Translations under genes and position numbers: made by a program
Notes under the pieces: generated by a model
What the model was told of the DNA's origin: nothing
The model's input: only the letters and a program-made list of their open reading frames with translations
Databases searched by the model: none
In this document: piece after piece, positions 51,701-59,948 of the stretch
Numbering within the stretch: the stretch's first letter is position 1
How the letters are laid out: the number at the start of each line of letters is the position of its first letter
NCBI GenBank assembly: GCA_002384935.1
Contig: DGCD01000011.1
Span: 186,001 to 250,000, forward strand
DNA length: 64,000 bases
Reading direction: 5' to 3'
From: Pusillimonas sp. UBA3987
GTDB taxonomy: Bacteria > Pseudomonadota > Gammaproteobacteria > Burkholderiales > Burkholderiaceae_B

Positions 51701-53863
51701 TTAAGCATCGAAACGGTCGGCATTCATGACTTTGGTCCAAGTGGCAACAAAGTCTTTTACGAATTTCTCTTTGCTGTCGTCCTGGGCGTAGACTTCGGCA
51801 TAGGCCCGCAAAATCGAGTTTGAGCCGAACACTAAGTCAATGCGAGTGGCCGTCCACTTTGCGTGCCCCGTTTTGCGATCACATATCTCATACAGGTTGG
51901 CGCCTTTGGGTTTCCAGTTGTATGCCATATCAGTCAGGTTCACGAAAAAGTCGTTGGTTAGAACGCCTTCGTGGTCGGTGAAGACACCGTGCTTTGTTCC
52001 GCCGTGGTTGGTTCCCAGCGCACGCATGCCACCAACCAGTACGGTCATCTCGCAGGCGGTCAGGCCCAGAAGCTGGGCACGATCAAGCAGCATTTCTTCG
52101 GGTTTGACCGCGTAATCTTTCTTGAGCCAGTTACGGAAGCCGTCGGCCACCGGTTCCAGCGGTTCAAAAGATTCCACGTCGGTCATTTCCTGCGATGCAT
52201 CACCACGGCCCGGAGTGAATGCAATGGTGATGTCGACTCCCGCTGCCTTGGCGGCTTGCTCAACACCCATGTTTCCGGCCAGAACAATGATGTCGGCCAG
52301 GCTGGCTCCGGTATCGGCAGCAATTTTTTCATAGGCTTGCAGGGCTTTGGCCAGACGCGCCGGCTCGTTCCCTTCCCAATCCTTCTGGGGGGCCAACCGG
52401 ATACGCGCGCCATTGGCGCCGCCGCGGAAGTCGGACCCACGGAAGGTGCGAGCGCTGTCCCAGGCGGTACAGATCATTTCGCTTTGACTCAGACCGCTGT
52501 TTTTGATGGCCTCTTTGACCGCATCAACGTTGTAATCTGTACGGCCTGCGGGGATCGGATCTTGCCAGATCAGGTCTTCTTGAGGAACGTCCGGCCCGAT
52601 GTAGCGGGACTTGGGCCCCATGTCACGGTGAATCAGTTTGAACCAGGCGCGGGCGAAGACTTCATTGAAGTAGTCGGGGTCTTTTTGAAACCGCTCCAGG
52701 ATCTTGCGGTATTCCGGATCCATTTTCAGCGCCATGTCGGCGTCTGTCATGAGCGGCATTTTCCGGATCGACGGGTCTTCAACATCAACCGGCATGTCTT
52801 CTTCTTTGATATCCACCGGCACCCATTGCCACGCACCTGCAGGGCTTTTCTTTGATTCCCACTCGTGATTCAGCAGCATATGGAAATAACCGTTGTCCCA
52901 TTTGGTTGGATGCGTCGTCCAGGCGCCCTCCAGGCCGCTGGTAATGGCGTCGCGTCCGATCCCGCGAGGATTGTGGTTGGCCCAACCCATGCCTTGGTCT
53001 TCCAGGTCGGCGTCTTCAGGGGCAGGGCCTAGCTTGGCCGCGTCGCCGTTGCCGTGGCATTTGCCAACCGTATGGCCACCGGCTGTGAGCGCGACGGTTT
53101 CTTCGTCGTTCATTGCCATGCGTTCGAACGTAACCCGCACGTCGTGCGCTGTTTTCAGCGGATCGGGGTTGCCGTCGACGCCTTCCGGGTTGACGTAAAT
53201 CAAGCCCATCATGACGGCGGCCAACGGGTTTTCCAGGTCGCGTTCGCCGGAGTAGCGGCTGCCTTCGCTGCCGCTGGGTGCCAGCCATTCTTTTTCGGAG
53301 CCCCAGTAAATGTCTTTTTCCGGATGCCAGATATCTTCGCGGCCAAACGCAAAGCCGAATGTCTTCAGCCCCATCGATTCATATGCAATATTGCCGGCCA
53401 GGATAATCAGGTCGGCCCAACTGATTTTATTGCCATATTTTTTCTTGATGGGCCATAACAGGCGACGGGCTTTGTCGAGGCTGGCGTTGTCGGGCCACGA
53501 GTTCAGCGGCGCGAAACGCTGGTTACCGGTGCCACCACCGCCCCGGCCGTCGGCCACGCGGTAAGTGCCTGCGGCATGCCAGGAAAGGCGGATCATCAGG
53601 CCGCCATAATGCCCCCAGTCTGCCGGCCACCAGTCTTGACTATCCGTCATCAGGGCCGTGACGTCTTTTTTAAGGGCGTCGAAATCAAGTTTCTTCAGTT
53701 CTTCGCGGTAGTTGAAATTCGGCCCGAGCGGATTTGTTTTGGTGTCGTGCTGGTGCAAGATATCCAGGTTCAGTGATTTTGGCCACCAGTCCATATTTGT
53801 TTTTTCGGCCGAGGTCAGGCTGCCATGCATAACCGGGCATTTGCCTGCGGAATTGCTTTCCAT
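51701..53863 (-). CDS. katG: Catalase-peroxidase KatG
   Basis: A 720-residue bifunctional haem catalase-peroxidase. Distal residues Arg92, Trp95 and His96 are in RLSWHAAGTY, proximal His264 is in GGHTVGKCHG, and the residues of the Met-Tyr-Trp adduct are present as Trp95, Tyr223 and Met249. ATG 53863 is preferred to an ATG 15 bases upstream because an AAGGAGTCAAGG ribosome site lies between them. It removes hydrogen peroxide in the cytoplasm. The long upstream region holds a perfect palindrome; no canonical OxyR site was recognised. It sits tail to tail with tssE and is not obviously part of either neighbouring system. Confidence 0.97.
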   Translation of the reverse strand: MESNSAGKCPVMHGSLTSAEKTNMDWWPKSLNLDILHQHDTKTNPLGPNFNYREELKKLDFDALKKDVTALMTDSQDWWPADWGHYGGLMIRLSWHAAGTYRVADGRGGGGTGNQRFAPLNSWPDNASLDKARRLLWPIKKKYGNKISWADLIILAGNIAYESMGLKTFGFAFGREDIWHPEKDIYWGSEKEWLAPSGSEGSRYSGERDLENPLAAVMMGLIYVNPEGVDGNPDPLKTAHDVRVTFERMAMNDEETVALTAGGHTVGKCHGNGDAAKLGPAPEDADLEDQGMGWANHNPRGIGRDAITSGLEGAWTTHPTKWDNGYFHMLLNHEWESKKSPAGAWQWVPVDIKEEDMPVDVEDPSIRKMPLMTDADMALKMDPEYRKILERFQKDPDYFNEVFARAWFKLIHRDMGPKSRYIGPDVPQEDLIWQDPIPAGRTDYNVDAVKEAIKNSGLSQSEMICTAWDSARTFRGSDFRGGANGARIRLAPQKDWEGNEPARLAKALQAYEKIAADTGASLADIIVLAGNMGVEQAAKAAGVDITIAFTPGRGDASQEMTDVESFEPLEPVADGFRNWLKKDYAVKPEEMLLDRAQLLGLTACEMTVLVGGMRALGTNHGGTKHGVFTDHEGVLTNDFFVNLTDMAYNWKPKGANLYEICDRKTGHAKWTATRIDLVFGSNSILRAYAEVYAQDDSKEKFVKDFVATWTKVMNADRFDA

Positions 53864-53990
53864 CCTTGACTCCTTCATTTAGTGAGTTGACGGTTTGTCG
53901 ATAGAAACGGGGTAAGTCGGAAATGGCCCCTTTTTCTGTGAGTCAGTTTACGTGACTTTAATTCCCGATTCTTAATTTTGCATGAAAATT

Positions 53991-54010
53991 CGGGTCAAAA
54001 TTTTGACCCG
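53991..54010. promoter_or_regulatory. Perfect 20-base palindrome upstream of katG
   Basis: CGGGTCAAAA is followed directly by its complement TTTTGACCCG, 128 bases before the katG start. With no loop it is a better candidate for a dimeric protein-binding site than for a terminator. Regulator unknown. Confidence 0.5.
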
Positions 54011-54069
54011 GCTCAAAGAGTAAGGTATCCGCAGGTTAGTTTTGCGGCAATCCCGCAGGAATAGAAAAC

Positions 54070-54115
54070 GCCCTTTCGCACTTCCAGAAGAGATGCACTG
54101 GAAGTGCGAAAGGGC
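54070..54115 (-). terminator. Terminator of amiS
   Basis: An 18-base perfect stem (GCCCTTTCGCACTTCCAG and its complement) with a 10-base loop begins 25 bases beyond the amiS stop and is followed on the leftward strand by GTTTTCTATTCC. It isolates katG from the amide block. Confidence 0.8.
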
Positions 54116-54139
54116 AGGATATCGACACCCGTTGTTTGT

Positions 54140-54652
54140 TTAGGTCAGAACACCTTCAAGTATCAAGACTCCGGGGATCCAGCCGGTTAGAATGCCGGTT
54201 GCAACGGTGGCCTGCCCGGTAAGGCGGGCAATGGGCTTTTGCACTCCAAGCAAGAGAAAAAACATAAACCACAGAATTGCCCATATTGCCCAGCAGAACG
54301 CCAGCCATATGCCGAGCGCGGAGTTGGCTTGGGCAAAGGCGTCGATTGTGACCGGTATGAGCGTGATGGCGACGAAAAAGCTGAACCAGCCCAGTCCGCG
54401 CCCATCTGCGCCGTTGAAGCGGTTTATCGCAACCCACAGGTAGGTAAAAGTGAATAACAAGGTGAGCGTCGCGCCGCGGATTGACGCGGGGTTGTTTTCA
54501 ACAAAGGCCGCATAGAGCGCTACCAGGAGCGTGATTCCACCAACGAAAATATTGATGACTGCGATTTCACGATCACCGATACGGCCAATCAACCAGAGCC
54601 CGTTCAGAAAAAGAACCGCGCCGACATAAAGCAGAGTGAGTCCAAGCAGCAT
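54140..54652 (-). CDS. AmiS/UreI-family amide-urea channel
   Basis: A 170-residue protein with six hydrophobic segments and the family start GLTLLYVGAVLFLNGLWLIG. AmiS/UreI proteins form hexameric inner-membrane channels for urea or short-chain amides. GGAGGGATCACT precedes the ATG. It lies between katG and the LuxR-type regulator, near formamidase and urease, so formamide and urea are both plausible solutes. A 152-base leader with competing hairpins separates it from the regulator gene. Confidence 0.88.
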   Translation of the reverse strand: MLLGLTLLYVGAVLFLNGLWLIGRIGDREIAVINIFVGGITLLVALYAAFVENNPASIRGATLTLLFTFTYLWVAINRFNGADGRGLGWFSFFVAITLIPVTIDAFAQANSALGIWLAFCWAIWAILWFMFFLLLGVQKPIARLTGQATVATGILTGWIPGVLILEGVLT

Positions 54653-54723
54653 AGTGATCCCTCCAGTGTCTTTGTTTCACTAAATGACGAATGCATCATA
54701 TGCAGTGGATCGAGAACTCCGAA

Positions 54724-54792
54724 TCACCCTGTTTGAGGAAATCAATCTCACCCGTTCGAATGAGACGCACTTCGCCGGACAGGGTGAGATTG
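54724..54792 (-). promoter_or_regulatory. amiS leader with mutually exclusive stem-loops
   Basis: On the leftward transcript a first segment (54792-54779) can pair through CAATCTCACCC with GGGTGAGATTG at 54753-54743 (11 bases). Alternatively, it can pair through TCACCCTGT with ACAGGGTGA at 54732-54724 (9 bases). The two pairings share bases and cannot coexist, as in attenuators or riboswitches. No T-run follows either, so a translational or RNA-binding effect, or simply repeated DNA sites, are alternatives. Confidence 0.4.
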
Positions 54793-54804
54793 TTGCGCAG
54801 GATG

Positions 54805-55941
54805 TCAATCGATGTCGATGCAAATGCGCGAATGCAAATGCACAAGTTCCATTTGGCTATGCGTATCGGTCTTCTGGAAAATTTGCTTAAGGTGGCTGCG
54901 TACCGTGTTGTCGGAGACGTGCAGGAGACGCGCGGCGCCGGCGAGGCTATGCCCCGTGAATAACAAGCTGCTCAGGCGCTGCTGCGCTGGTGTGAAACTG
55001 AATTGCCGGGCAAATGAGCAATACTCGTGGCGGCAATGCTGGTTGCGAGCGGAAATCGCAACAAGTTCATTCCAGTCTCCGCGCTCGGCAGAGAAGCTTC
55101 GCCCGGCCGGATAGATCGACAGTACGGTTGGCCGGGCATTGGTGCCGCAGTTGACACTTAATAAATGCGGTGGGCATGGCTCGCCAATGCGTATGTGCCC
55201 CGCGATGGCGCGGATGGATTTGTGCAGTGCGGAATTGTCCGTTTCGGCAATGGCGCCCAGGCAGTTCTGTGGTGCAATGAGCCCCGAATTTTGCTCCAGC
55301 AACACGTTGGCTGCCCGATTGTGAAAGAGTATATGGCTGTTGGCGTCGGTGAGAAATGTTGCAACGGTAGTTTGCTGTATGACTTCAGTCAGGGCGCATC
55401 CGAAATCATGCGACTCGCGGTGCTTCCAGCCATTTTCCAGGGCCAGGCACAGATGCGCGAGTACGTCGCTGAGTGTGGCCAGGTCATTGGCGGTGAAGTC
55501 TTCTTGATCTTCGCTGCGATGAACGGCAAGGTAATAAATAAGTTCGCCGCGCCTTGCTGCAACGCCGCAAAGGCGATGCAGCAGTTTGTGCGGTTGCATT
55601 AGTGCCCGATAGAAATCGGTGCGCTTGAGTTCTGTTGTGCTGAGCAAATCTGTACCGCGAAGTACTGTGCCTGGGCGATATGCTTCGCTGGACAGAAACC
55701 AGGGGTTACGCGGTGCATGCTGGGCGTAAGCGTCGTGCAGATCGAGATCGTCGGGCGCCTGATAAAGCAATTGGCCGTGACCATTGCCAAGATGATGCCA
55801 GGCAATGGTGGTCCATCGGCTGTCCAGAACATGACGCAAATGGTAAAGCGTTTCGCTCCATGCCGCCTCATTGTGGGACGCGGCATGAATGTTGTAGAGC
55901 AAGGCGCTGATATGCGCCTTGCATTTTGACTGGGTTTGCAT
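54805..55941 (-). CDS. LuxR-family (HTH) transcriptional regulator of the amide block
   Basis: A 378-residue protein with a C-terminal LuxR-type helix-turn-helix at roughly residues 318-365 (FTPAQQRLSSLLFTGHSLAG, then ARLLHVSDNTVRSHLKQIF). The remainder is a sensory region with a GAF/PAS-like layout (FLTDANSHILFHNRAANVLL). There is no receiver domain. AAGGAGACAGC precedes the ATG. It is divergent from fmdA and upstream of amiS, so it probably controls both in response to an amide or nitrogen signal; the ligand is unknown. Confidence 0.85.
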   Translation of the reverse strand: MQTQSKCKAHISALLYNIHAASHNEAAWSETLYHLRHVLDSRWTTIAWHHLGNGHGQLLYQAPDDLDLHDAYAQHAPRNPWFLSSEAYRPGTVLRGTDLLSTTELKRTDFYRALMQPHKLLHRLCGVAARRGELIYYLAVHRSEDQEDFTANDLATLSDVLAHLCLALENGWKHRESHDFGCALTEVIQQTTVATFLTDANSHILFHNRAANVLLEQNSGLIAPQNCLGAIAETDNSALHKSIRAIAGHIRIGEPCPPHLLSVNCGTNARPTVLSIYPAGRSFSAERGDWNELVAISARNQHCRHEYCSFARQFSFTPAQQRLSSLLFTGHSLAGAARLLHVSDNTVRSHLKQIFQKTDTHSQMELVHLHSRICIDID

Positions 55942-56247
55942 GCTGTCTCCTTATTGTGTTTACCCGCTTTTCTTCAGGTTCAGACTTCTGTGGTCTGATT
56001 GTCACGAGAGTAGCCGTTCCATTTTATAGTGCATTTTTATTCGGAAAAATAGCTCTTTTTGCTAGGTTTGCCCTGAAAAATGGGCGGTGTGCCTACCGCT
56101 ATATTTCACCTGTTTGAGTGAGGCGGAATCCTCAATAGGGGGGATTTGCGCTTGTTGCGCCTTGTCTATGATGAGTTCGTGATCAACGTCGCGGATCCAG
56201 GCGATTGATGATCTTAGTTTCATAATCTTGGCAAGAAGGAGACAGGC
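55942..56247. other. Divergent regulatory region between luxR-type gene and fmdA
   Basis: This 306-base gap holds no gene I can support. It contains the 5' ends of two divergent genes, the ribosome sites AAGGAGACAGC (leftward) and AGAAGGAGACAGGC (rightward), and one inverted repeat listed separately. A short open frame in its left half has no coding character. Confidence 0.7.
55980..55998. promoter_or_regulatory. Inverted repeat, candidate operator
   Basis: Arms TCAGAC and GTCTGA are separated by seven bases, 39 bases upstream of the LuxR-type gene and in the gap shared with fmdA. It is a candidate autoregulatory site for that regulator. Confidence 0.4.
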
Positions 56248-57480
56248 ATGACAGAGACGCTTGTAAAGGTAGACCTGAATCAGTCACCCTACGACAACGA
56301 CATGATTCATAACCGTTGGCACCCGGATATCCCGATGGCGTGCTGGGTTAAACCGGGTGATGATTTCATCCTTGAGACTTATGACTGGACCGGGGGGGCG
56401 ATTAAAAATAATGATGACGCATCAGACGTGCGCGACGTTGATCTCACGACCGTGCATTTTCTGTCTGGGCCGGTAGGTGTAGAAGGCGCCGAACCCGGCG
56501 ATCTGCTGGTTGTCGACTTGCTGGATGTCGGCGCCAAGCAAGAAAGCATGTGGGGCTTTAACGGGTTTTTCTCGAAGCAGAACGGGGGTGGCTTCCTGAC
56601 CGAACATTTTCCGGAAGCACAAAAGAGCATTTGGGATTTTCACGGGTTGTTCACATCAAGTCGACACGTACCGGGCGTGCGTTTTGCCGGTTTGATTCAC
56701 CCCGGACTCATTGGTTGCCTGCCCGATCGGAAAATGCTCGATATGTGGAATAAGCGAGAGCAGGCCTTGATTGATACAGACCCGGATCGCGTGCCGCCGC
56801 TGGCTGCGCCGCCCAGTGCGCCCACCGCGCATATGGGCAAAATGCAACAGGGTAATGCCTGGGATAAGGCCGCCGCTGAAGGCGCACGTACCGTGCCGCC
56901 CCGGGAGCACGGCGGTAATTGCGACATCAAAGACCTGTCTCGTGGTTCAAAAATCTTTTTTCCTGTGAACGTTTCGGGGGCAGGCTTTTCGCTTGGCGAT
57001 CTGCATTTTTCCCAGGGTGATGGCGAAATTACATTTTGCGGCGCCATCGAGATGGCGGGATGGGTGCATGTGCGCCTTTCGCTGATCAAGGGGGGTGTCG
57101 CCAAATACGGCATTAAAAGCCCCATTTTCAAGCCAAGTCCAATTACACCGAACTACAACGACTACGTGGTATTTGAAGGCATTTCCGTTGATGAACAAGG
57201 CAAACAGCATTATCTGGACGTGCACATCGCGTATCGCCAAGCCTGCCTGAGCGCCATTGAGTACCTCAAGAAGTTTGGCTATTCCGGGGCGCAGGCTTAC
57301 GCAATTCTTGGTACCGCACCGGTGCAGGGGCATATCAGCGGCGTGGTCGACATACCCAACGCCTGCGCAACATTGTGGTTGCCCACCGGAATATTCGAGT
57401 TCGATATCAATCCCAATGCTAATGGGCCGGTGAAACACATTACGGGTGGCGTGGATGTGCCGCTTGCCCCAGATCGCTAA
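56248..57480 (+). CDS. fmdA: Formamidase FmdA
   Basis: A 410-residue member of the acetamidase/formamidase family. Its length and opening (TLVKVDLNQSPYDNDMIHNRWHPDIP) match FmdA of Methylophilus and relatives, which hydrolyse formamide to formate and ammonia. Conserved stretches include FSLGDLHFSQGDGEITFCGA and the late GVVDIPNACATLWLP. AGAAGGAGACAGGC precedes the ATG. It is followed by a terminator and fmdB. With the AmiS/UreI channel and urease nearby, it supports use of amides as nitrogen source. Confidence 0.95.
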   Translation: MTETLVKVDLNQSPYDNDMIHNRWHPDIPMACWVKPGDDFILETYDWTGGAIKNNDDASDVRDVDLTTVHFLSGPVGVEGAEPGDLLVVDLLDVGAKQESMWGFNGFFSKQNGGGFLTEHFPEAQKSIWDFHGLFTSSRHVPGVRFAGLIHPGLIGCLPDRKMLDMWNKREQALIDTDPDRVPPLAAPPSAPTAHMGKMQQGNAWDKAAAEGARTVPPREHGGNCDIKDLSRGSKIFFPVNVSGAGFSLGDLHFSQGDGEITFCGAIEMAGWVHVRLSLIKGGVAKYGIKSPIFKPSPITPNYNDYVVFEGISVDEQGKQHYLDVHIAYRQACLSAIEYLKKFGYSGAQAYAILGTAPVQGHISGVVDIPNACATLWLPTGIFEFDINPNANGPVKHITGGVDVPLAPDR

Positions 57481-57508
57481 CGGCGCATGGTTGGTCTCGT
57501 GAAGCATA

Positions 57509-57534
57509 GCGGCGTCGCGCAATTGCGACGCCGC
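57509..57534 (+). terminator. Terminator or attenuator between fmdA and fmdB
   Basis: Ten-base arms GCGGCGTCGC and GCGACGCCGC with loop GCAATT, followed by GTTTTCTACCGTTTTT. It lies 28 bases after the fmdA stop and should lower read-through into fmdB. Confidence 0.75.
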
Positions 57535-57565
57535 GTTTTCTACCGTTTTTGAAAAGGGGTTTCCA

Positions 57566-57910
57566 ATGCCCGTTTACGAATATCTGTGTAATTCTTGTGG
57601 CGATTTCACTGCGGTGCGCCGGGTGAGTGAGCGTGACGCAGAGTGCGCCTGCCCGCAATGCGGCCAGGCAGCTTCGCGGGTATTACTGACTGCGCCCAAG
57701 CTGGCGGTTATGTCGTCTGCTCAACGAGCGGCGTACGCAACCAACGAGCGTTCTGCACACGCGCCCTTGACCTCAACAGAGTATCAGGAACGCCAACGAC
57801 ATGGTCCGGGCTGCAGTTGTTGCAATGGCGCGAAAAACCGCAAGACGCATGTTTCGGCTGATGGCGCGAAGAGTTTCCCTGGCACGCGACCCTGGATGAT
57901 CAGTCACTGA
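57566..57910 (+). CDS. fmdB: FmdB-family zinc-ribbon protein
   Basis: A 114-residue protein. The N-terminal 40 residues form a CxxC...CxxC zinc ribbon (YLCNSCGDF and CACPQCGQA) of the FmdB/CxxC_CXXC_SSSS family. A second Cys pair (CSCC) lies near residue 92. FmdB was first named as a possible regulator of the amidase genes of Methylophilus; its role here is not proven. Its 3' end overlaps the convergent ureG tail by 11 bases. Confidence 0.88.
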   Translation: MPVYEYLCNSCGDFTAVRRVSERDAECACPQCGQAASRVLLTAPKLAVMSSAQRAAYATNERSAHAPLTSTEYQERQRHGPGCSCCNGAKNRKTHVSADGAKSFPGTRPWMISH

Positions 57911-58553
57911 GAAGCCCTTCGGTTTCAATGAATCTGACAATCTCGTCGACGCCCACTTGCTTGCCTATGCTGCCCATGACAAAGGGGCGGTTGCCACGCA
58001 TGCGTTTTGTGTCTTGTTCCATGATGTCCAAAGAGGCGCCCACCAGCGGCGCCAGGTCTGTTTTATTGATAATCAGCAAATCCGACTTGGTAATGCCCGG
58101 GCCGCCTTTACGGGGTATCTTTTCGCCCGCTGATACATCGATCACGTACAAGGTAAGGTCCGACAGTTCGGGGCTGAAGGTGGCCGCCAGGTTATCCCCG
58201 CCCGATTCAATAAACACAATGTCGGCATCGGGGAACTGATGCAGCATGCGATCGATGGCTTCCAGGTTAATGGAAGCGTCTTCGCGAATTGCAGTATGCG
58301 GGCAGCCGCCTGTTTCAACTCCCATGATCCTTTCGGCCGGTAACGCTCCGGAAAGGGTCAGCAAACGTTGGTCTTCTTTCGTGTAGATGTCATTTGTAAT
58401 GGCCACAATGTCGTAATGAGGTGCCATTCTTTTACATAGCATTTCCAGCAAGGTTGTCTTGCCAGATCCCACCGGCCCGCCCACACCAATGCGCAAGGGT
58501 GGCAGGGCTTTGTTGCGTTTGCCTGTTGGGTTTGTTTGTTCGGGAGCATTCAT
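57900..58553 (-). CDS. ureG: Urease accessory GTPase UreG
   Basis: A 217-residue SIMIBI-class GTPase with P-loop GGPVGSGKT at residues 25-33, VETGGCPHTAIREDAS (the Cys-Pro-His nickel site) and NKTDLAP. UreG drives GTP-dependent nickel delivery to apo-urease with UreF, UreD and UreE. It is the last gene of the leftward urease operon, 56 bases after ureF. Confidence 0.97.
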   Translation of the reverse strand: MNAPEQTNPTGKRNKALPPLRIGVGGPVGSGKTTLLEMLCKRMAPHYDIVAITNDIYTKEDQRLLTLSGALPAERIMGVETGGCPHTAIREDASINLEAIDRMLHQFPDADIVFIESGGDNLAATFSPELSDLTLYVIDVSAGEKIPRKGGPGITKSDLLIINKTDLAPLVGASLDIMEQDTKRMRGNRPFVMGSIGKQVGVDEIVRFIETEGLLSD

Positions 58554-58609
58554 GATGGCTTTCCTTGTTGGCTGACAGGGCTGGGTATTTACGCCGACCC
58601 TGGTTGTTG

Positions 58610-59305
58610 CTAAGAACGAAACAGCCGCGAGTATTGCGTTTCGTGGCGCGCGGCCACAATGGCAAATTGCGGGGCGAAGTTGTACAGGCGCAGGGGCTTT
58701 TGCGCAGCGCGATCATGTGCCTGTTCACAGACGTCGACAAGTGTTTCGCGTAACTGCTGAGTCACTCGTTGCCCGCTCATTTGGCCCAGTGGCACACTTT
58801 TCAACGCGGCCATTACCTGGTTCTCCAGCCAGGAGAAAAGATATGCGGTGAGCCCGGCTTGCGAATTGATTTTCTTTGCCGAAACAAGCCCTGCGTGAAC
58901 ACAGGGGAAGCTTGCGGGGTCGAGCGATTTCAACAGATCAATGTGATGTGGCTCGCACCATTTCAGCGACTCGGCCAGCTGTAACAATGACCAGCCCATT
59001 TGTTGGGTCTCCTGTCGCATTTCCTGTGTTTCGCGCGATGCCATGAACCAGTCATTGAGCCGGCATATGGTCTTCTCGTCCTCATTCTGAAAAGCGTTGT
59101 ATACGCTCAGCCACAATGGTGCCTCGCCATAACCAAGCACGTGCTCCAACTGGTCTGCAATCCATTGGTAGGTCGTGGTTTCATCGTGAACCAGGCCCAG
59201 CTCTATGGCCGATTCCAGGCCTTGTGAGTAGCTATAGCCGCCAATGGGTAATGAGGGAGAGGCCAGCTGCAGCAGTGCCGTCAGTTGTTCAGGAGGAGGA
59301 GTCAT
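58610..59305 (-). CDS. ureF: Urease accessory protein UreF
   Basis: A 231-residue UreF with the family opening LLQLASPSLPIGGYSYSQGLE. ATG 59305 is chosen because an appropriate start overlaps the end of ureE by 17 bases and the conserved region begins there; the frame is open upstream but reads out of the ureE coding sequence. UreF forms the UreDFG maturation complex on the urease apoprotein. Confidence 0.95.
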   Translation of the reverse strand: MTPPPEQLTALLQLASPSLPIGGYSYSQGLESAIELGLVHDETTTYQWIADQLEHVLGYGEAPLWLSVYNAFQNEDEKTICRLNDWFMASRETQEMRQETQQMGWSLLQLAESLKWCEPHHIDLLKSLDPASFPCVHAGLVSAKKINSQAGLTAYLFSWLENQVMAALKSVPLGQMSGQRVTQQLRETLVDVCEQAHDRAAQKPLRLYNFAPQFAIVAARHETQYSRLFRS

Positions 59306-59870
59306 GGCCCTGGTTTTTGCTTTTCGAGTGCGAGTGTTCGTGCACATGCGAATGTTCATGAGCATGGTAGGCGGCCTGGGCCAGCGCGTAATCCTCATCG
59401 AAAGTTTCGTCATGCCCATGTTTGTGTCCACCGCCGTAGGCGCCGGTTTCCGGTGAAAACGGTGCTTGCTCGCGGGTGGTCGACACGCCCGGCATACGTT
59501 TGAGCATGTTCTCAAGCACCGGGTCATATTCCAATTGCAGGCAACCAGTTTGAATTTCCAGGGCGACATGCCGGTTTCCCAGATGATAGGCGGCGCGTAT
59601 CAGGTTCAATGGCGTATCGGCGCAAATGCGAAGGACGTCTTCCTGTGCCGCTTTGATCAGAACGTATTGGCCTTGTTTGTTACTGAGCAAGTCGCCATTG
59701 TGCAAGACGGTGCCCTGCGGAAGAACGATTCCAATGTCGGTGCCGTTTTCAAGTTTGGCTCGCTGGCGGCTGCGTCGACGCAATTGCAGCGGCAAGGTTA
59801 ATGTCAGTGCATTGGCCGGCAGTTTGGTCGCCGGGGTATCGCGAAGCAGTATCCGGTCGAAAATATACAT
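59289..59870 (-). CDS. ureE: Urease nickel metallochaperone UreE, His-rich tail
   Basis: A 193-residue UreE. The N-terminal peptide-binding domain (FDRILLRDTPATKLPANALT, with RRRSRQR) and the metal domain (AYHLGNRHVALEI) are typical. The C-terminal 45 residues are rich in histidine (GGGHKHGHDE, then HAHEHSHVHEHSHS), a nickel store like that of Klebsiella UreE. ATG 59870 begins the conserved region. It is 78 bases downstream of ureC. Confidence 0.95.
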   Translation of the reverse strand: MYIFDRILLRDTPATKLPANALTLTLPLQLRRRSRQRAKLENGTDIGIVLPQGTVLHNGDLLSNKQGQYVLIKAAQEDVLRICADTPLNLIRAAYHLGNRHVALEIQTGCLQLEYDPVLENMLKRMPGVSTTREQAPFSPETGAYGGGHKHGHDETFDEDYALAQAAYHAHEHSHVHEHSHSKSKNQGHDSSS

Positions 59871-59948
59871 AATGTTTATTCCTGTTGGGCCCCGAGGCAT
59901 ATGCTCGTGACAACGTGCGTTGAGGTTTGGTTTGGAGGCGCCGTTTCA

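Noticed and set aside
51971..52855. Long open frame antisense to katG (about 294 codons)
   Set aside because: It is the complement of a highly conserved catalase-peroxidase gene, shows no recognisable domain and has no ribosome site. Similar long antisense frames oppose the P450, tssH and pentapeptide genes for the same reason.
54653..54804. Guanidine (ykkC) riboswitch ahead of amiS
   Set aside because: The conserved loop sequences of ykkC-type RNAs were not recognised. Only competing pairings were seen, so no class is named.
54684..54963. Rightward small frames over the amiS leader
   Set aside because: They overlap the 3' end of the LuxR-type gene on the other strand and lack conserved features; the repeated bases are better explained by RNA or DNA structure.
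55926..56117. Short rightward open frame of 63 codons in the luxR-fmdA gap
   Set aside because: It starts inside the regulator gene region, has no ribosome site, and its composition (Phe/Cys-rich) does not look like a real protein.
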